Counted from the stretch's first letter, positions 54,156-64,000 are shown. The stretch is 64,000 bases of DNA from Chromobacterium sp. IIBBL 290-4 (GCF_024207115.1 NZ_CP100128.1:4960001-5024000); one strand, 5' to 3'. Notes: generated by a model not told the origin, from the letters alone. Translations and numbers: made by a program.

Positions 54156-55283
54156 CTATTCATCTTGCGCAAGCGTTTTGTAAGCGGAATGCGAAAATAA
54201 TTTATCGACATAATCAGTCACGCCTTCGCGCTCCCGCTTGAGCCAAGCGGCGATCGCCTCGCGGAAACGGGCATCGGCGATATAGTGGGCCGACACGGTG
54301 CGCACAGGCTCAAAACCGCGCGCCAATTTGTGCTCGCCCTGCGCGCCGCCTTCGAAGCATTTCAATCCGGTTTGGATCGCATACTCCAGCCCTTGGTAAT
54401 AGCACAATTCAAAATGCAGGCAGGCCACCGGCTCCAGGGCGCCCCAATAGCGGCCGTACAATACATCGCCCTGGATAATGCACAGGCTGGCTGCGATATC
54501 GACGCCATCGCGGCTGGCGACGAACATCACGCAATGCTTGGCCAAGCGCTCTCCGATCAAACGGAAAAACGCCAGATTGAGATAGGGCGCCGAACGGTGC
54601 TCCAGATAAGTCTGGCGATAGCATTGAAAGAACAGCCGCCAATCGGCTGCGCCGATATTCTCTCCCGCCAGCGTTCTCACCGTGACGCCGGCCTCCGCCA
54701 CCTTGCGCCTTTCCTGCCGGATCTTCTTGCGCTTGTCGCGGCTCAGCGTATCCAGGAAAGCGTCAAAGTCTCCATAAGCCTGATTGCGCCAATGGAACTG
54801 CACGCCCTCGCGCAACAGCCAGCCGGCTGCGGCCAAGGCTTCGGCTTCGTCAGCCTGCGGAAACAGCACGTGCGCCGACGACAAGCCATTGTCGTCCGCC
54901 AGTTGCCGCAAACCGGCGATCAAAGCCGCGCGATCCTCCGGCGCAGCCAGCAGCCGGCGGCCCGCCACCGGGGTGAAAGGCGACGCCACCACCAGCTTGG
55001 GGTAGTAATCCATCCCGGCGCGGGCATACGCTTCCGCCCAAGCCCAATCGAACACATACTCGCCGCGATGGTGCCGCTTCAGATAAGCTGGCGCCAGCCC
55101 CACCGCCTGCCCGTCGCGCTCCAGCGCCAAAGGCAAGGGCTGCCAGCCGGTGTCGCCGCCCACGCAGCCGGTCTCCTCCAGCGCCGCAAGCCAGGCCCGG
55201 CTCACAAACAACCCGCCGCCCTCCTCCTTCGGCCAGGCGGACTGAGCCACCGCCGCCACGCCGTCGTATAGTCGCAATTGCAA
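54156..55283 (-). CDS. DUF482/COG3146-type GNAT-fold protein
   Basis: The 375-residue protein has family text EEGGGLFVSRAWLAALEETG, GEYVFDWAWAEAYARAGMDYYPKLV, RDKRKKIRQERRK and GAQGEHKLARGFEPVRTVSAHYI. The fold resembles peptidoglycan-bridge (FemAB/GNAT) transferases; the function is not established. The start chosen is TTG at 55283 with AAAGGAAAAGCA before it; a TTG at 55331 would extend it by 16 residues. It is divergent from nadE. Confidence 0.85.
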   Translation of the reverse strand: MQLRLYDGVAAVAQSAWPKEEGGGLFVSRAWLAALEETGCVGGDTGWQPLPLALERDGQAVGLAPAYLKRHHRGEYVFDWAWAEAYARAGMDYYPKLVVASPFTPVAGRRLLAAPEDRAALIAGLRQLADDNGLSSAHVLFPQADEAEALAAAGWLLREGVQFHWRNQAYGDFDAFLDTLSRDKRKKIRQERRKVAEAGVTVRTLAGENIGAADWRLFFQCYRQTYLEHRSAPYLNLAFFRLIGERLAKHCVMFVASRDGVDIAASLCIIQGDVLYGRYWGALEPVACLHFELCYYQGLEYAIQTGLKCFEGGAQGEHKLARGFEPVRTVSAHYIADARFREAIAAWLKREREGVTDYVDKLFSHSAYKTLAQDE

Positions 55284-55354
55284 TGCTTTTCCTTTCTGGG
55301 CCGCCGTCTTCGGGTAAAATGGATCGATCAAGAAATCTTCGGTGCCTTCTCAAG

Positions 55355-56947
55355 ATGCGTATCGCACTCGCCCAGTTCAACCCCGTGGTCGGCGACATCG
55401 CCGGCAATGCCCAAAAAATCGTCGATCTCGCCAAGCAAGCCCAGGCTCAAGGCGCAGACATTCTGCTGACGCCGGAGCTGGCGCTGACCGGCTACAGCCC
55501 GGAAGACCTGCTGCTGCGCGACAGCTTTTACCGCGAGGTGGCCAAGGGGCTGGACATCATCGAGCAGCTGGACGACATCACCGTCATCGTCGGCCATCCG
55601 GCCAAGATCGGCAACGAGCGCTTCAACGCCGCCACCGTGCTGCGCGACGGCCACCGCCTGGGCCAGTATCACAAGATGCAGCTGCCCAATAACGAAGTGT
55701 TCGACGAGTGCCGCTACTTCACCCCCGGCGCCGCGCCGCTGGTGTTCGAGCAAAACGGCGTCAAGGTGGGCGTGCTGATCTGCGAAGACATCTGGCACCT
55801 GGAGCCGGCGGCGGAAACCGCCGATGCCGGCGCCGAGCTGATGCTGGCGCTCAACGCCTCGCCCTTCCACCGCGACAAGATCGAAACCCGCCAGCAGATG
55901 GCGCGCTTCCGCGTCGAGGAAACCGGCCTGCCCTTGGCCTATGCGCAGATGGTGGGCGGCCAGGACGAGCTGATTTTCGACGGCGCGTCCTTCGCCATCA
56001 ACAAGGCCGGCGATGTCGTCGCCCAGGCCGCCGCCTATGACGCGGAATTGCTGCTGGTGGATTACGCCAACGGCGATCTGCAGCCCGGCGCGCAAGCCAA
56101 GCTGCCGGATGCGCTGGAAAGCATCTACCGCGCGCTGGTGGTCGGCGTGCGCGACTACATAGGCAAGAACGGCTTCCCCGGTGCGCTGCTGGGCCTGTCC
56201 GGAGGCATCGATTCCGCGCTGACGCTGGCCGTGGCCGTGGACGCGCTGGGCGCGGACAAAGTCCACGCGGTGATGATGCCCTCGCGCTACACCGCCGACA
56301 TCTCGGTGACCGACAGCCGCGACATGATCGCCCGCCTGGGCGTGAAGTACGACGAAATCGAAATCTGGCCGATGTACGAAAGCTTCATGGCCGCGCTGGC
56401 GCCCTCCTTCGAAGGCCTGGCCATGGACACTACCGAGGAAAACCTGCAGGCGCGCATCCGCGGCACGCTATTGATGGCGCTGTCCAACAAGAGCGGCAAG
56501 CTGGTGCTGACCACCGGCAACAAGTCCGAAATGACCACCGGCTACTGCACGCTGTACGGCGATATGGCCGGCGGTTTCGCCGTACTGAAAGACGTGGCCA
56601 AGACCCTGGTGTTCGAGCTGTGCCGCTGGCGCAATACCGTGTCCGACATCATCCCGGAGCGCATCATCACCCGCCCGCCGTCGGCGGAACTTAGGCCGGA
56701 CCAGAAAGACCAAGACAGTCTGCCGCCCTACGAGGTGCTGGACGCCATCATGGCCCGCTATGTCGAAGACAACCAGTCCGCCGCCGACATCATCGCCGCC
56801 GGCTATGCCGAAGCGGACGTCAAGCGCGTGGTGCGGCTGTTGAAAATCAATGAATACAAGCGCCGCCAGGCGCCGGTTGGCCCGCGCGTCACCCCGCGCG
56901 GCTTCGGCAAGGACTGGCGCTACCCGATCACCAACAAGTTCAGCTAA
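55355..56947 (+). CDS. nadE: Glutamine-dependent NAD+ synthetase
   Basis: The 530-residue two-domain enzyme makes NAD from nicotinate adenine dinucleotide. The N-terminal glutaminase (nitrilase fold) has Glu in TPELALTGYSPED (E41), Lys in QYHKMQLPN and Cys in VLICEDIWH. The C-terminal synthetase has the P-loop LSGGIDSALTLAV and TTGNKSEMTTGYCTLYGD. Start ATG at 55355 follows a TCAAG-type weak site. The lolA start overlaps its stop by 1 nt. Confidence 0.96.
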   Translation: MRIALAQFNPVVGDIAGNAQKIVDLAKQAQAQGADILLTPELALTGYSPEDLLLRDSFYREVAKGLDIIEQLDDITVIVGHPAKIGNERFNAATVLRDGHRLGQYHKMQLPNNEVFDECRYFTPGAAPLVFEQNGVKVGVLICEDIWHLEPAAETADAGAELMLALNASPFHRDKIETRQQMARFRVEETGLPLAYAQMVGGQDELIFDGASFAINKAGDVVAQAAAYDAELLLVDYANGDLQPGAQAKLPDALESIYRALVVGVRDYIGKNGFPGALLGLSGGIDSALTLAVAVDALGADKVHAVMMPSRYTADISVTDSRDMIARLGVKYDEIEIWPMYESFMAALAPSFEGLAMDTTEENLQARIRGTLLMALSNKSGKLVLTTGNKSEMTTGYCTLYGDMAGGFAVLKDVAKTLVFELCRWRNTVSDIIPERIITRPPSAELRPDQKDQDSLPPYEVLDAIMARYVEDNQSAADIIAAGYAEADVKRVVRLLKINEYKRRQAPVGPRVTPRGFGKDWRYPITNKFS

Positions 56948-57555
56948 TGAAAAAACTACTGTTCGCCGCCCTCGCGGCCTGCCTGACCGTTCCGGCCCAC
57001 GCGTCGGCCATCGCCCAATTGAAGGCCTTCGTCGCCGGCAGCCGCACGCTGTCGGCCGATTTCAGCCAAATCGTCACCAACAAGAGCAAGCGCGAAGAAG
57101 CCACCGGCCGGCTGGAGGTCTCCCGCCCCGGCAAGTTCCGTTGGGAATACAGCAAGCCCTACGCCCAGCTGATCGTCGGCGACGGCAAAACGCTGTGGAT
57201 TTATGACCAAGACCTGGCCCAGGTAACGCGCAAGGCGCAAGGCGCGGCCCTGGGTTCCAGCCCGGCCGCGTTATTGGCCGGCAGCAACGAGATAGAGCGC
57301 AGCTACAAGCTCAACGAAGCCGGCAAGCAGGGCGATCTGGAGTGGCTGGCCGCCAGCCCCAAGAAGCAGGACAACACCTTCAGCGCCATCCGCATGGGCT
57401 TCAAGAACAATATGCTGGTGGAGATGGAGCTGACCGACAGCTTCGGCAACGACACCCGCATCCGCTTCCTCTCCCCGCAGCAAAACGTGGTGCTGCCGGC
57501 CGGCCGCTTCAACTTCGTCCCGCCCAAGGGCGTGGACGTGGTCAACGGCGACTAA
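56947..57555 (+). CDS. lolA: Outer-membrane lipoprotein carrier LolA
   Basis: The 202-residue periplasmic chaperone moves lipoproteins from the LolCDE complex to LolB. The signal peptide MKKLLFAALAACLTVPAHA is cleaved near residue 19-20. LolA text follows: TLSADFSQIVTNKSKREEATGRLEVSRPGKFRWEYSKPYAQLIVGDGKTLWIYD and PPKGVDVV at the end. It is coupled to nadE by TAATG. Confidence 0.95.
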   Translation: MKKLLFAALAACLTVPAHASAIAQLKAFVAGSRTLSADFSQIVTNKSKREEATGRLEVSRPGKFRWEYSKPYAQLIVGDGKTLWIYDQDLAQVTRKAQGAALGSSPAALLAGSNEIERSYKLNEAGKQGDLEWLAASPKKQDNTFSAIRMGFKNNMLVEMELTDSFGNDTRIRFLSPQQNVVLPAGRFNFVPPKGVDVVNGD

Positions 57556-58448
57556 CCCATACCCGCGGCTGGGCCGCCCCAGGCGCGCCCAGGCGTCTTA
57601 ACCGCCCTCGCCTCTCCGGTTGCCGCGAGCGCCCGATCAAACCGCGCGGCACGCGCCATCATTCTCTTGATCATCGCGCATCACCCTGCCGACAGCAATC
57701 TGGCCGGCTATCAAGTCAGCCACGTTATTGCCCGCCACGCTTGTCTCCTATCCTCTTTGACATCCACCAGGCAAAGCGATGTCCCATCGCGCAGCCTGAG
57801 CTCACGATGACGAGACGCAGGCTTGCCACTACACGTTCAGGCTTCACCCAATCCGGCATCAAATTCGCGTGAATGAACCATTTCACGCCGCAGTCCGTTC
57901 TTGTTCCCTTTTCAAGCCGCGCCTCCTTGCCGCGCCGAGCTCGCGCCCTCCCTGTCAGACCGGTCCATCTCTGTTCTGACAAAGTTTGTTAGCGATGAAG
58001 CGGAACATCAACCGCCTCGCTCCATGCGCTTGATCGGTTTTTGGGAAGAGTTCGGGAGATAAATATCAGGACTCAGGGGAAATCCTCCAACACCGGTCTT
58101 GCGCTGACCGGCGGACTCCAACCCCGTCGTTTGCGTAAAAAATGCCGGCGGCGCATTTGAAATCAAGGATTTGCCACGCCTTGCCAGCAGTAAAAACCTG
58201 CTCAAACAAGAGAACGCCAGCCTTGGCAAGTAACTGAAAAATCGGGGAAATTTTTCTCCATGTTGGGGATTTTATTTCCTCGTCATGTCACAGGCCATCT
58301 TCATAATGGCTTCCGTCGCCCACAAAGGCAAGGACCGGTTCTTAAAGGGAACAGGCCTTGCTCGGTAGGACGGAAGCGGCATTTTCAATGAGTTGTCATT
58401 TTCCTGTTTGGCGTTTCAACCCTCTTGAATTGCAAATGGAGCAATGGG
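57556..58448. other. Intergenic region upstream of the PstS-like gene
   Basis: About 890 nt without a gene I can support. The last 200 nt contain the likely promoter area of the PstS-like gene. I looked for a convincing Pho box and did not find one. No structured RNA or repeat was clear. Confidence 0.5.
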
Positions 58449-59642
58449 ATGAATTCCGTGAACTTTAAAGCAAAAGCGTTGGCTATCGCTCTCTCTGCCT
58501 GCATGCTGGCTGGCGCCGCCTCGGCGCAAACCGTCCTGGGCGGCGGCTCCACACTGGCGCAACCGCTGTACAATCAACTGTTTGGCATAACCAGTGGCTA
58601 CCCCTCGCTCGTCCTGGGCAACTGGAACTATGCAGGCGTTGGCAGCGGCGCCGGCAAGGCAGCCTTTCTGACCAACAATGCCGCTTTGTTCAACAGCACC
58701 GGCAACGTAAGCTTCGCCGGCAGCGATTCGGTGCTGACTGCGGCGGATCTGACTTCCTACTCCCAAGCCAGCAACAATGCCTGGGGCCCGGTCATCCAGA
58801 TTCCGGCCGTGCTGACCTCGGTCACCCTGCCGTACAAACGCAGCGGCGTGACGCAGCTCAACCTGACCAGTGACCAAGTCTGCCAAGTGTTCTCCAACAA
58901 GGCTCAAACCTGGGGCAAGCTGCTCGGCACTAACGACGCCACCCCGATCAACGTCGTGTATCGCAGCGACGCCAGCGGCACCACTGAGTTGCTGTCCAAC
59001 TTCCTGTCGACCGCATGCAAAGGCTATGGCTTCGTCAAATCCAACGTCTTTGCCACGGTGGTCGGCCAAGCAGTGGGCGGCACTATTCCGTCCAACTGGG
59101 TGCCCGCCAATGGCAGCGGCGGGATCAAGACTGCTCTCGCTTCCGATGGCACCTTCACCTATCTGAGCCCGGATTATTCCATCTCGCCGAGCGATCCGAC
59201 TGTGGTCGCTTCGATCAACGGCCAGCTGCCTAGCAATATCAGCATCCCCAGCTTCGTTATTCCGCCTTCCACTCCTGCCAATCTCGCGAATCCGCTGAAG
59301 TGGGTGCCTACCTATGTTCCCCCGCTTGGCGGCAGCAGCTACCCCATCTATGGCACGACCAATCTGCTGGTCAATCAGTGCTATGCCGACGGAATTGGCG
59401 CGGGCAGCGTGGGCGGCGCGGTCAAGGACTTCCTGACCAAGCTCAACAACGGCGCCTTCGATAGCCAGATCAGCAGCAACTACTTCGTCAAGCTGCCGGC
59501 TACTTGGCTTAACCAGATCAATGCCACCTTCCTCGCTGGCGACGGCAATGGCCTGGACATCGGCAACGCTTCGGTGTGCAACGGCATTGGCCGCCCGGTA
59601 AATCAGGCATCCATGATGCTCCGCAAAGCAAAACGTCATTAA
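58449..59642 (+). CDS. Exported PstS-like substrate-binding protein
   Basis: The 397-residue protein has a signal peptide (KAKALAIALSACMLAGAASA) and the PstS-type start of the mature form, LGGGSTLAQPLYNQLF, with a Gly-Ser loop. YRSDASGTTELLSNFL and GSGAGKAAF are anion-loop positions of phosphate-binding proteins. Start ATG at 58449 has GGAGC upstream. No pstCAB genes are nearby, so it is not part of a standard phosphate importer here. It may be a secreted or surface phosphate-binding protein; the binding of phosphate is inferred. Confidence 0.82.
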   Translation: MNSVNFKAKALAIALSACMLAGAASAQTVLGGGSTLAQPLYNQLFGITSGYPSLVLGNWNYAGVGSGAGKAAFLTNNAALFNSTGNVSFAGSDSVLTAADLTSYSQASNNAWGPVIQIPAVLTSVTLPYKRSGVTQLNLTSDQVCQVFSNKAQTWGKLLGTNDATPINVVYRSDASGTTELLSNFLSTACKGYGFVKSNVFATVVGQAVGGTIPSNWVPANGSGGIKTALASDGTFTYLSPDYSISPSDPTVVASINGQLPSNISIPSFVIPPSTPANLANPLKWVPTYVPPLGGSSYPIYGTTNLLVNQCYADGIGAGSVGGAVKDFLTKLNNGAFDSQISSNYFVKLPATWLNQINATFLAGDGNGLDIGNASVCNGIGRPVNQASMMLRKAKRH

Positions 59643-59712
59643 GTCGATGGTTTGAACCGGCTGCGAGTAAGAAATAAAGCGGCCGGCGCAAGCAGAATCA
59701 CGTTTTGTCGCC

Positions 59713-59745
59713 CCCCGCGCGGCGCAGGCTTGGCCGCGCGGGTTT
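59713..59745 (+). terminator. Terminator after the PstS-like gene
   Basis: CCCGCGCGGC pairs with GCCGCGCGGG and is followed by TTTT. A second palindrome, CCGGATACC and GGTATCCGG, follows at 59758-59779 with a T-rich tail. Confidence 0.7.
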
Positions 59746-59857
59746 TGGATCCGGCCGCCGGATACCCAGGTATCCGGTCGGCCTTTTGGCTTTCGTTTTC
59801 GCGCCGGCCGGCCGCGTGCGCCGCCCGGACTGGATTTCACAGACGGTGACAGTAATC

Positions 59858-62800
59858 ATGGCCCATTTCCGTTCCTCCAGCCGCAGACTGCGGCTTTCCC
59901 CACTTGTCGAAGCCGTTGCGATCGCCTGCATGGGATTCGCCGCCGCCGCCCAGGCGCAAACGCCCGCCCCGGTCAGCGGCGCCTGGTTCGCGTCGCCGCA
60001 AAGCGTGAGCGCGTCGCGCGCGAGCCGGCCTGCGCAGGCTGGCGCGGATGCCGCCGTTGATGCCGCGCAGCTGCGGCAGCGGCAGGCCGCTCGCCAGACC
60101 CTGCAACGCTCGGTGGACAATCTGGAACGGACCGCCGCCGCCATCGCCGCCCAACAGGCCGCCCAACAGGCCGCCCAGCAAGCCGCGCGCGACGCCGCCG
60201 CCCTGGATGCGTCCAGTGTGCCGGACGGCCTGGCGCGAGGCGGCCTGTGGGACCGGGATGCAAATGGCGCGCAGCTGCCCTGGAGCGGCGCTGAGCGCGC
60301 CACGCAAACCACGCAGGATGGCAAAACCCGCGTTGCGATAAAGCAGACCCAGGACAAGGCCATTCTCAACTGGGACACTTTCAATGTTGGCCGCAACACC
60401 ACGGTAGACTTTCAGCAAAACGGCACCGACGCCGTGCTCAACCGCGTAAGCGGCGCCGACGCGCGCCCAAGCCAGATTCTAGGAGCGATCAAGGGCAACG
60501 GCACCGTCATGGTGGTCAACCAGAACGGCATCATCTTTACCGGCACCAGCCAGGTCAATGTGCGCAATCTGGTGACGGCGGCGGCCAAGATCGACGATGC
60601 GCAGTTCCGCGAGCGCGGCCTTTACGGCGCAAATGGCGCGACGCCCACTTTCACCGACGCGCGGGGCGCGGTAGAAGTGCGCCCCGGCGCGCAGATCGCC
60701 ACGCCCAAGCCGGCCAATTCCACCAGCGGCGGCGGCTATGTGCTGCTGCTGGGCGCCAAAGTCTCTCAAGGCGGGCAGATCGCCACCCCGGCCGGACAAG
60801 CCCTGCTGGCCGCCGGCGACAGTTTCTACATCCGCAAGGGAGTCGGCACCGACGCCAATACCACCTCCACCACAGCCGGCCACGAAGTGTCAGCCGCGCG
60901 CGCGCCGGGCAGCGCCGCCGGCCGGGTCGCCAATAACGGGCTGATCCTCGCGGAAACCGGCGACGTGACGCTGACCGGCCACGAGGTGGTTCAGGCCGGC
61001 GTGATCGTTGCCACCACCTCCACCGCCAAGCGCGGCACCATTCATCTGTCCAGCCGCGCCGGCGACGCCGCCGGCACGGTCACATTGGCCGGCGGCGTCA
61101 GCGCCGTGCTGCTGGACGACAGCGCAGCGACTGCGCTGGACAGCCAGCGCGAGGCCGGCAGCGCGCGACTGATCGGCGGCGTATCAAGCAACGACCCCAG
61201 CGGCGTCTTCGACAACCTCGGAACAATAGCGGACCGCACCGATTTGTCGCGCATTGAAATCGTCAGCGGCAATACCGTGGACTTCCAGCCCGGCTCGCTG
61301 ACGCTGGCTACCGGCGGCGCCATCGCGGTGTCGGCGGCCCGGCGCGCGCTGGTCGAAAACGGCGCGGAACTGGACGTCTCCGGCGCCGTCGGCGTGCGTG
61401 TGGCGATGGAATCCAATGCAGTCAAAATCAATGTTCAGGGCAATGAGCAGCGCGACAGCCCCGGCAACCGCGACAGCAAGGCGCTGGCCAGCAGCGATGT
61501 CTGGGTGGACCGCCGCTATCTGAAATTAGTGAAGGCCGGCGCCAATGGCTACGCGACCGACCGCTGGTACACTCAAGGCGGCCTGCTGGAAGTGGGCGGC
61601 TATCTGGCGAACAGCGGCCGCACCGTCGGCGAGTGGATGGCCCAGGGCGGCACCGTCACCGTAAGCGGCGGCGACCTGGTGACGCGCGCCGGCTCCAGCA
61701 TCAATCTGTCCGGCGGCACGCTAGACATGCAAAGCGGCCGCATCCAGCAAACCTGGCTCAAAGGCAGCGACGGCCGCCTGTACGAACTGTCGCGCGCGCC
61801 GGGCGATCTGCTGTATTCCGGCGTTTACCGCGGCTATGCGCTCAGCAGCAAGCGTTGGGGCCATACCGACTTCCACTTCAGCCCCTTGATAGGCTCGACC
61901 TTCCGCTACGAGCCGGGCTACACCGTAGGCCGCGACGCCGGCAAGCTGGTGGTGGCGACCAGCAATGCCGTGCTCGAAGGCAAGCTGGTCAACGCAGTCT
62001 ACCAGGGAGACAGGCAAAGCCTCGCGCCGCAGCCTGGCGATGGCTTCAAACAGTCGCAGTTGGCGGCGGCGCGCGGCGCGGCGCTGGTCATCGGCACAGA
62101 AACTCCACTCTACGATGCCGGCGCCGGCATGCTGCGCTACAGGCTGGACCCCACGCTTAACAGCGTCACGCTGGCAGCGCGCGGCCAGGCCCTGGCCGAC
62201 GCGGTAACGCTGGATCAACCGGTGGACAGTGCGCACCAGGGCAAGCTGGCGCTCGATGCCGGCATTCTGAGCGCGATGAACCTTGGCGCGGTGCGCATCG
62301 CCGCCAAGCAGGACATTGCCGTGGCGGACACGCTGCAGGCCGCGCCGGGCGGCGAAATCACGCTTTACGCGCCGGCCGTGGATGTGCGCGCCAGCCTGAC
62401 GGCGCGCGGCGGCGCGCTGCAATTGGGCAATGTGCTGGCTCAACCAGTTTGGCAAGGCAACGTCGCCATCGTCGATTTAACCCTCGCGGCGCCGAAAGAC
62501 GGCCAGCCCGGCGTCCGGGTACGCGATGGCGCCACACTTGATGCGCGCGGGCTGATAGTCGACTTGCGCGCCGCCGGCGCGCGCCGCGCCGACGCAGCTT
62601 ATGCCGATGGCGGCCAAGTCAGCCTGCGCTCCACCACCAGCATCACGCTGGAGCGCGGTGCTAAAATCGACGTCTCCTCGGGCGGCGTGATCGGCGCGGA
62701 TGCCAGCCTGTCCGGCGGGCGCGGCGGCTCGGTGCGACTGGCGTCGAGTGTGAATGGCGCCGCCGCTTACGATCCTCAGGCGGTGTTGACGCTGGATGGC

Positions 62801-64000
62801 GAGATCCGCGGTTATGGCGGCAAGGGTGGCGGCACGCTGGACATCGCATCGGCCAGCGCGATCTCGATAGGCGGAAAACTGCTGAGCCAGGCCGGCCTGC
62901 TGGGCAAGGGCCAGTCGGCGCTCGCCGACCTGATCACCACTGAAGATGTCCGGATCTTAGCCGGAGAACCGTTGTTGCTGGATACGCCATATACAGTGAA
63001 CTGGGCAAAACCCGGTGAGCAGGTGGGCAGCGTCCCACTTATCCGCAACGTGGTTCTGGCGGCTGACTGGACCTTGCCTTATGCGCCGCCAGTTAAGCCA
63101 GGAGGCAATCGACACGCCTATCGGGTCACTTACTTATTGCCAGGTGAAAAACAGCCCCGATTCCTAGAAATCTATTCCGCGACGGGAACAACGGGGCCCG
63201 TATACAAACTACCGAAGGGCACCACCATACAAGAGTTCGCTGGTGGCTACATGGATGATTACCCATTCCCATTTGACTACGTGGTTCCCGCCGATGTATT
63301 TCCCAAAGGGGTACCCGTTACGCCACGTGCGGGAGTCGCGCAGGCGGGAACAAACTTGCCCTACGATGTGGTGGTGCCCAAGGGAACGGTGATCCCGGCA
63401 GGTACGATGGCGACGAAACCCGTCCCCGTCGGAGCCACCAGCCAACTGGAAACCAGCCTGTTCCAAAGCGGCTTCGCCGATTACCAGGTGCGGACCCAGC
63501 GCGGCGTCGTGCTGCCAGACGGCGTGACGCTGAATGTGGCTCAGCCTGTTTTAGCGCCGCAAGCCTTGCTGCAGGCCGCTGCCGACCCATCCGGCGCCAT
63601 GCCGGCTCCATGGCTGCCGCCGCAGTATATGGCGGATGCCGCGGCGCGCACGATTACACAGCGCCAGGGCGCCAGCATCACGCTGGCGGCGGGCGGCCTA
63701 ATGTCCTCCCAAAATATACCCTTGCCCGGCGGCAATGTTTATGTGGGCCGCGATGCCGCCATCACGGTCGATCCCGGCCAGGCCATTGCGCTGTCCGCCG
63801 GCGGCAATCTGCTGGTGGACGGCACGCTCCGCGCGCAGGGCGGCCGCCTCAGCCTGACAGGGCCTCGCGCTGTCCGCTCCTCCAATGACACTAAGGGATG
63901 GGGCTTGCTTGGCGATGGCAGCGGCGCTGAGTGCCGCATCGAGCTGGGACCGCACGCCCTGCTCGACGCCTCGGCAACCGCATTTACCGCCAGCGATGCG
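59858..64000 (+). CDS. Large filamentous-haemagglutinin-type exoprotein (TpsA-like), 3' end beyond window
   Basis: An ATG at 59858 opens a frame of 1381 residues that runs off the window. An extended signal sequence (residues 1-34, ending AAAQAQ) is followed by an Ala/Gln-rich coil (about 65-115) with AAQQAAQQAAQQAA. The TPS/haemagglutination domain follows: AILNWDTFNVGRNTTVDFQQ, AVLNRVSG, ILGAIKGNGTVMVVNQNGIIFTG. Then come many beta-helix-like repeats with GG-x-L-V/I patterns. It should be exported by Sec and moved across the outer membrane by a TpsB partner not seen here. Confidence 0.9.
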   Translation, partial: MAHFRSSSRRLRLSPLVEAVAIACMGFAAAAQAQTPAPVSGAWFASPQSVSASRASRPAQAGADAAVDAAQLRQRQAARQTLQRSVDNLERTAAAIAAQQAAQQAAQQAARDAAALDASSVPDGLARGGLWDRDANGAQLPWSGAERATQTTQDGKTRVAIKQTQDKAILNWDTFNVGRNTTVDFQQNGTDAVLNRVSGADARPSQILGAIKGNGTVMVVNQNGIIFTGTSQVNVRNLVTAAAKIDDAQFRERGLYGANGATPTFTDARGAVEVRPGAQIATPKPANSTSGGGYVLLLGAKVSQGGQIATPAGQALLAAGDSFYIRKGVGTDANTTSTTAGHEVSAARAPGSAAGRVANNGLILAETGDVTLTGHEVVQAGVIVATTSTAKRGTIHLSSRAGDAAGTVTLAGGVSAVLLDDSAATALDSQREAGSARLIGGVSSNDPSGVFDNLGTIADRTDLSRIEIVSGNTVDFQPGSLTLATGGAIAVSAARRALVENGAELDVSGAVGVRVAMESNAVKINVQGNEQRDSPGNRDSKALASSDVWVDRRYLKLVKAGANGYATDRWYTQGGLLEVGGYLANSGRTVGEWMAQGGTVTVSGGDLVTRAGSSINLSGGTLDMQSGRIQQTWLKGSDGRLYELSRAPGDLLYSGVYRGYALSSKRWGHTDFHFSPLIGSTFRYEPGYTVGRDAGKLVVATSNAVLEGKLVNAVYQGDRQSLAPQPGDGFKQSQLAAARGAALVIGTETPLYDAGAGMLRYRLDPTLNSVTLAARGQALADAVTLDQPVDSAHQGKLALDAGILSAMNLGAVRIAAKQDIAVADTLQAAPGGEITLYAPAVDVRASLTARGGALQLGNVLAQPVWQGNVAIVDLTLAAPKDGQPGVRVRDGATLDARGLIVDLRAAGARRADAAYADGGQVSLRSTTSITLERGAKIDVSSGGVIGADASLSGGRGGSVRLASSVNGAAAYDPQAVLTLDGEIRGYGGKGGGTLDIASASAISIGGKLLSQAGLLGKGQSALADLITTEDVRILAGEPLLLDTPYTVNWAKPGEQVGSVPLIRNVVLAADWTLPYAPPVKPGGNRHAYRVTYLLPGEKQPRFLEIYSATGTTGPVYKLPKGTTIQEFAGGYMDDYPFPFDYVVPADVFPKGVPVTPRAGVAQAGTNLPYDVVVPKGTVIPAGTMATKPVPVGATSQLETSLFQSGFADYQVRTQRGVVLPDGVTLNVAQPVLAPQALLQAAADPSGAMPAPWLPPQYMADAAARTITQRQGASITLAAGGLMSSQNIPLPGGNVYVGRDAAITVDPGQAIALSAGGNLLVDGTLRAQGGRLSLTGPRAVRSSNDTKGWGLLGDGSGAECRIELGPHALLDASATAFTASDA

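Noticed and set aside
58260-58330. Possible Pho box before the PstS-like gene
   Set aside because: A TGTCA-like half-site is present but the second half and spacing do not match the CTGTCAT-type tandem; too weak to report.

Overview
The window looks like the chromosome of a high-GC betaproteobacterium of the Chromobacterium type (Neisseriales). This is inferred from gene content and base composition; no rRNA or other taxonomic marker is present. It consists of a GC-rich core with accessory blocks of visibly lower GC. Two large genes are cut by the window edges: one at base 1 on the minus strand and one at base 64000 on the plus strand.

1-7.6 kb (minus strand) is a candidate defence island. 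An OLD-family ATPase/TOPRIM nuclease overlaps by 20 nt with a UvrD-like helicase, which is the Gabija (GajA/GajB) architecture in an enlarged form. It is followed by a NACHT/STAND-like P-loop NTPase that runs off the left edge. 8.3-13.8 kb is a type VI secretion cargo module: VgrG, a large effector that combines an M23-like peptidase region with a GH19/lysozyme-like region, and an overlapping small exported protein that may be the immunity protein. 13.8-18.5 kb holds a higA antitoxin gene broken by a stop codon and a 1302-residue STAND-like NTPase.

18.5-21.9 kb is an NAD-salvage locus. NrtR is divergent from prs-nadV, with two matching palindromic operators between them. 21.9-23.8 kb is a scar of mobile DNA: clustered hairpins, a structured leader, a TnsA-like endonuclease gene, and its abrupt junction with the 3' end of a histidine kinase gene.

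23.8-51.4 kb is dominated by cobalamin synthesis and transport. CobQ, CbiB and the threonine-phosphate decarboxylase come first. After a GNAT and a YjhX gene, a cobalamin riboswitch precedes a tightly packed plus-strand operon: Ni/Co permease, ferredoxin, CobN, ChlI/D-like chelatase, CobA, CbiE, CbiX-CbiC fusion, CbiD, CbiL, CbiF, CbiG, CbiH-CbiJ fusion, CobW-like GTPase, a B12-type ABC transporter, CobO, CobB and BluB. The operon mixes genes of the early-cobalt (CbiX, CbiD, CbiG) and late-cobalt (CobN) routes. CbiT and the nucleotide-loop genes cobU/cobP, cobS and cobT are not in the window.

51.4-64 kb holds an EamA-type transporter, two unknown proteins, two identical tRNA-Ser(GGA) genes, a DUF482-type protein, NadE, LolA, an exported PstS-like binding protein, and the first 1381 residues of a very large filamentous-haemagglutinin-type exoprotein.
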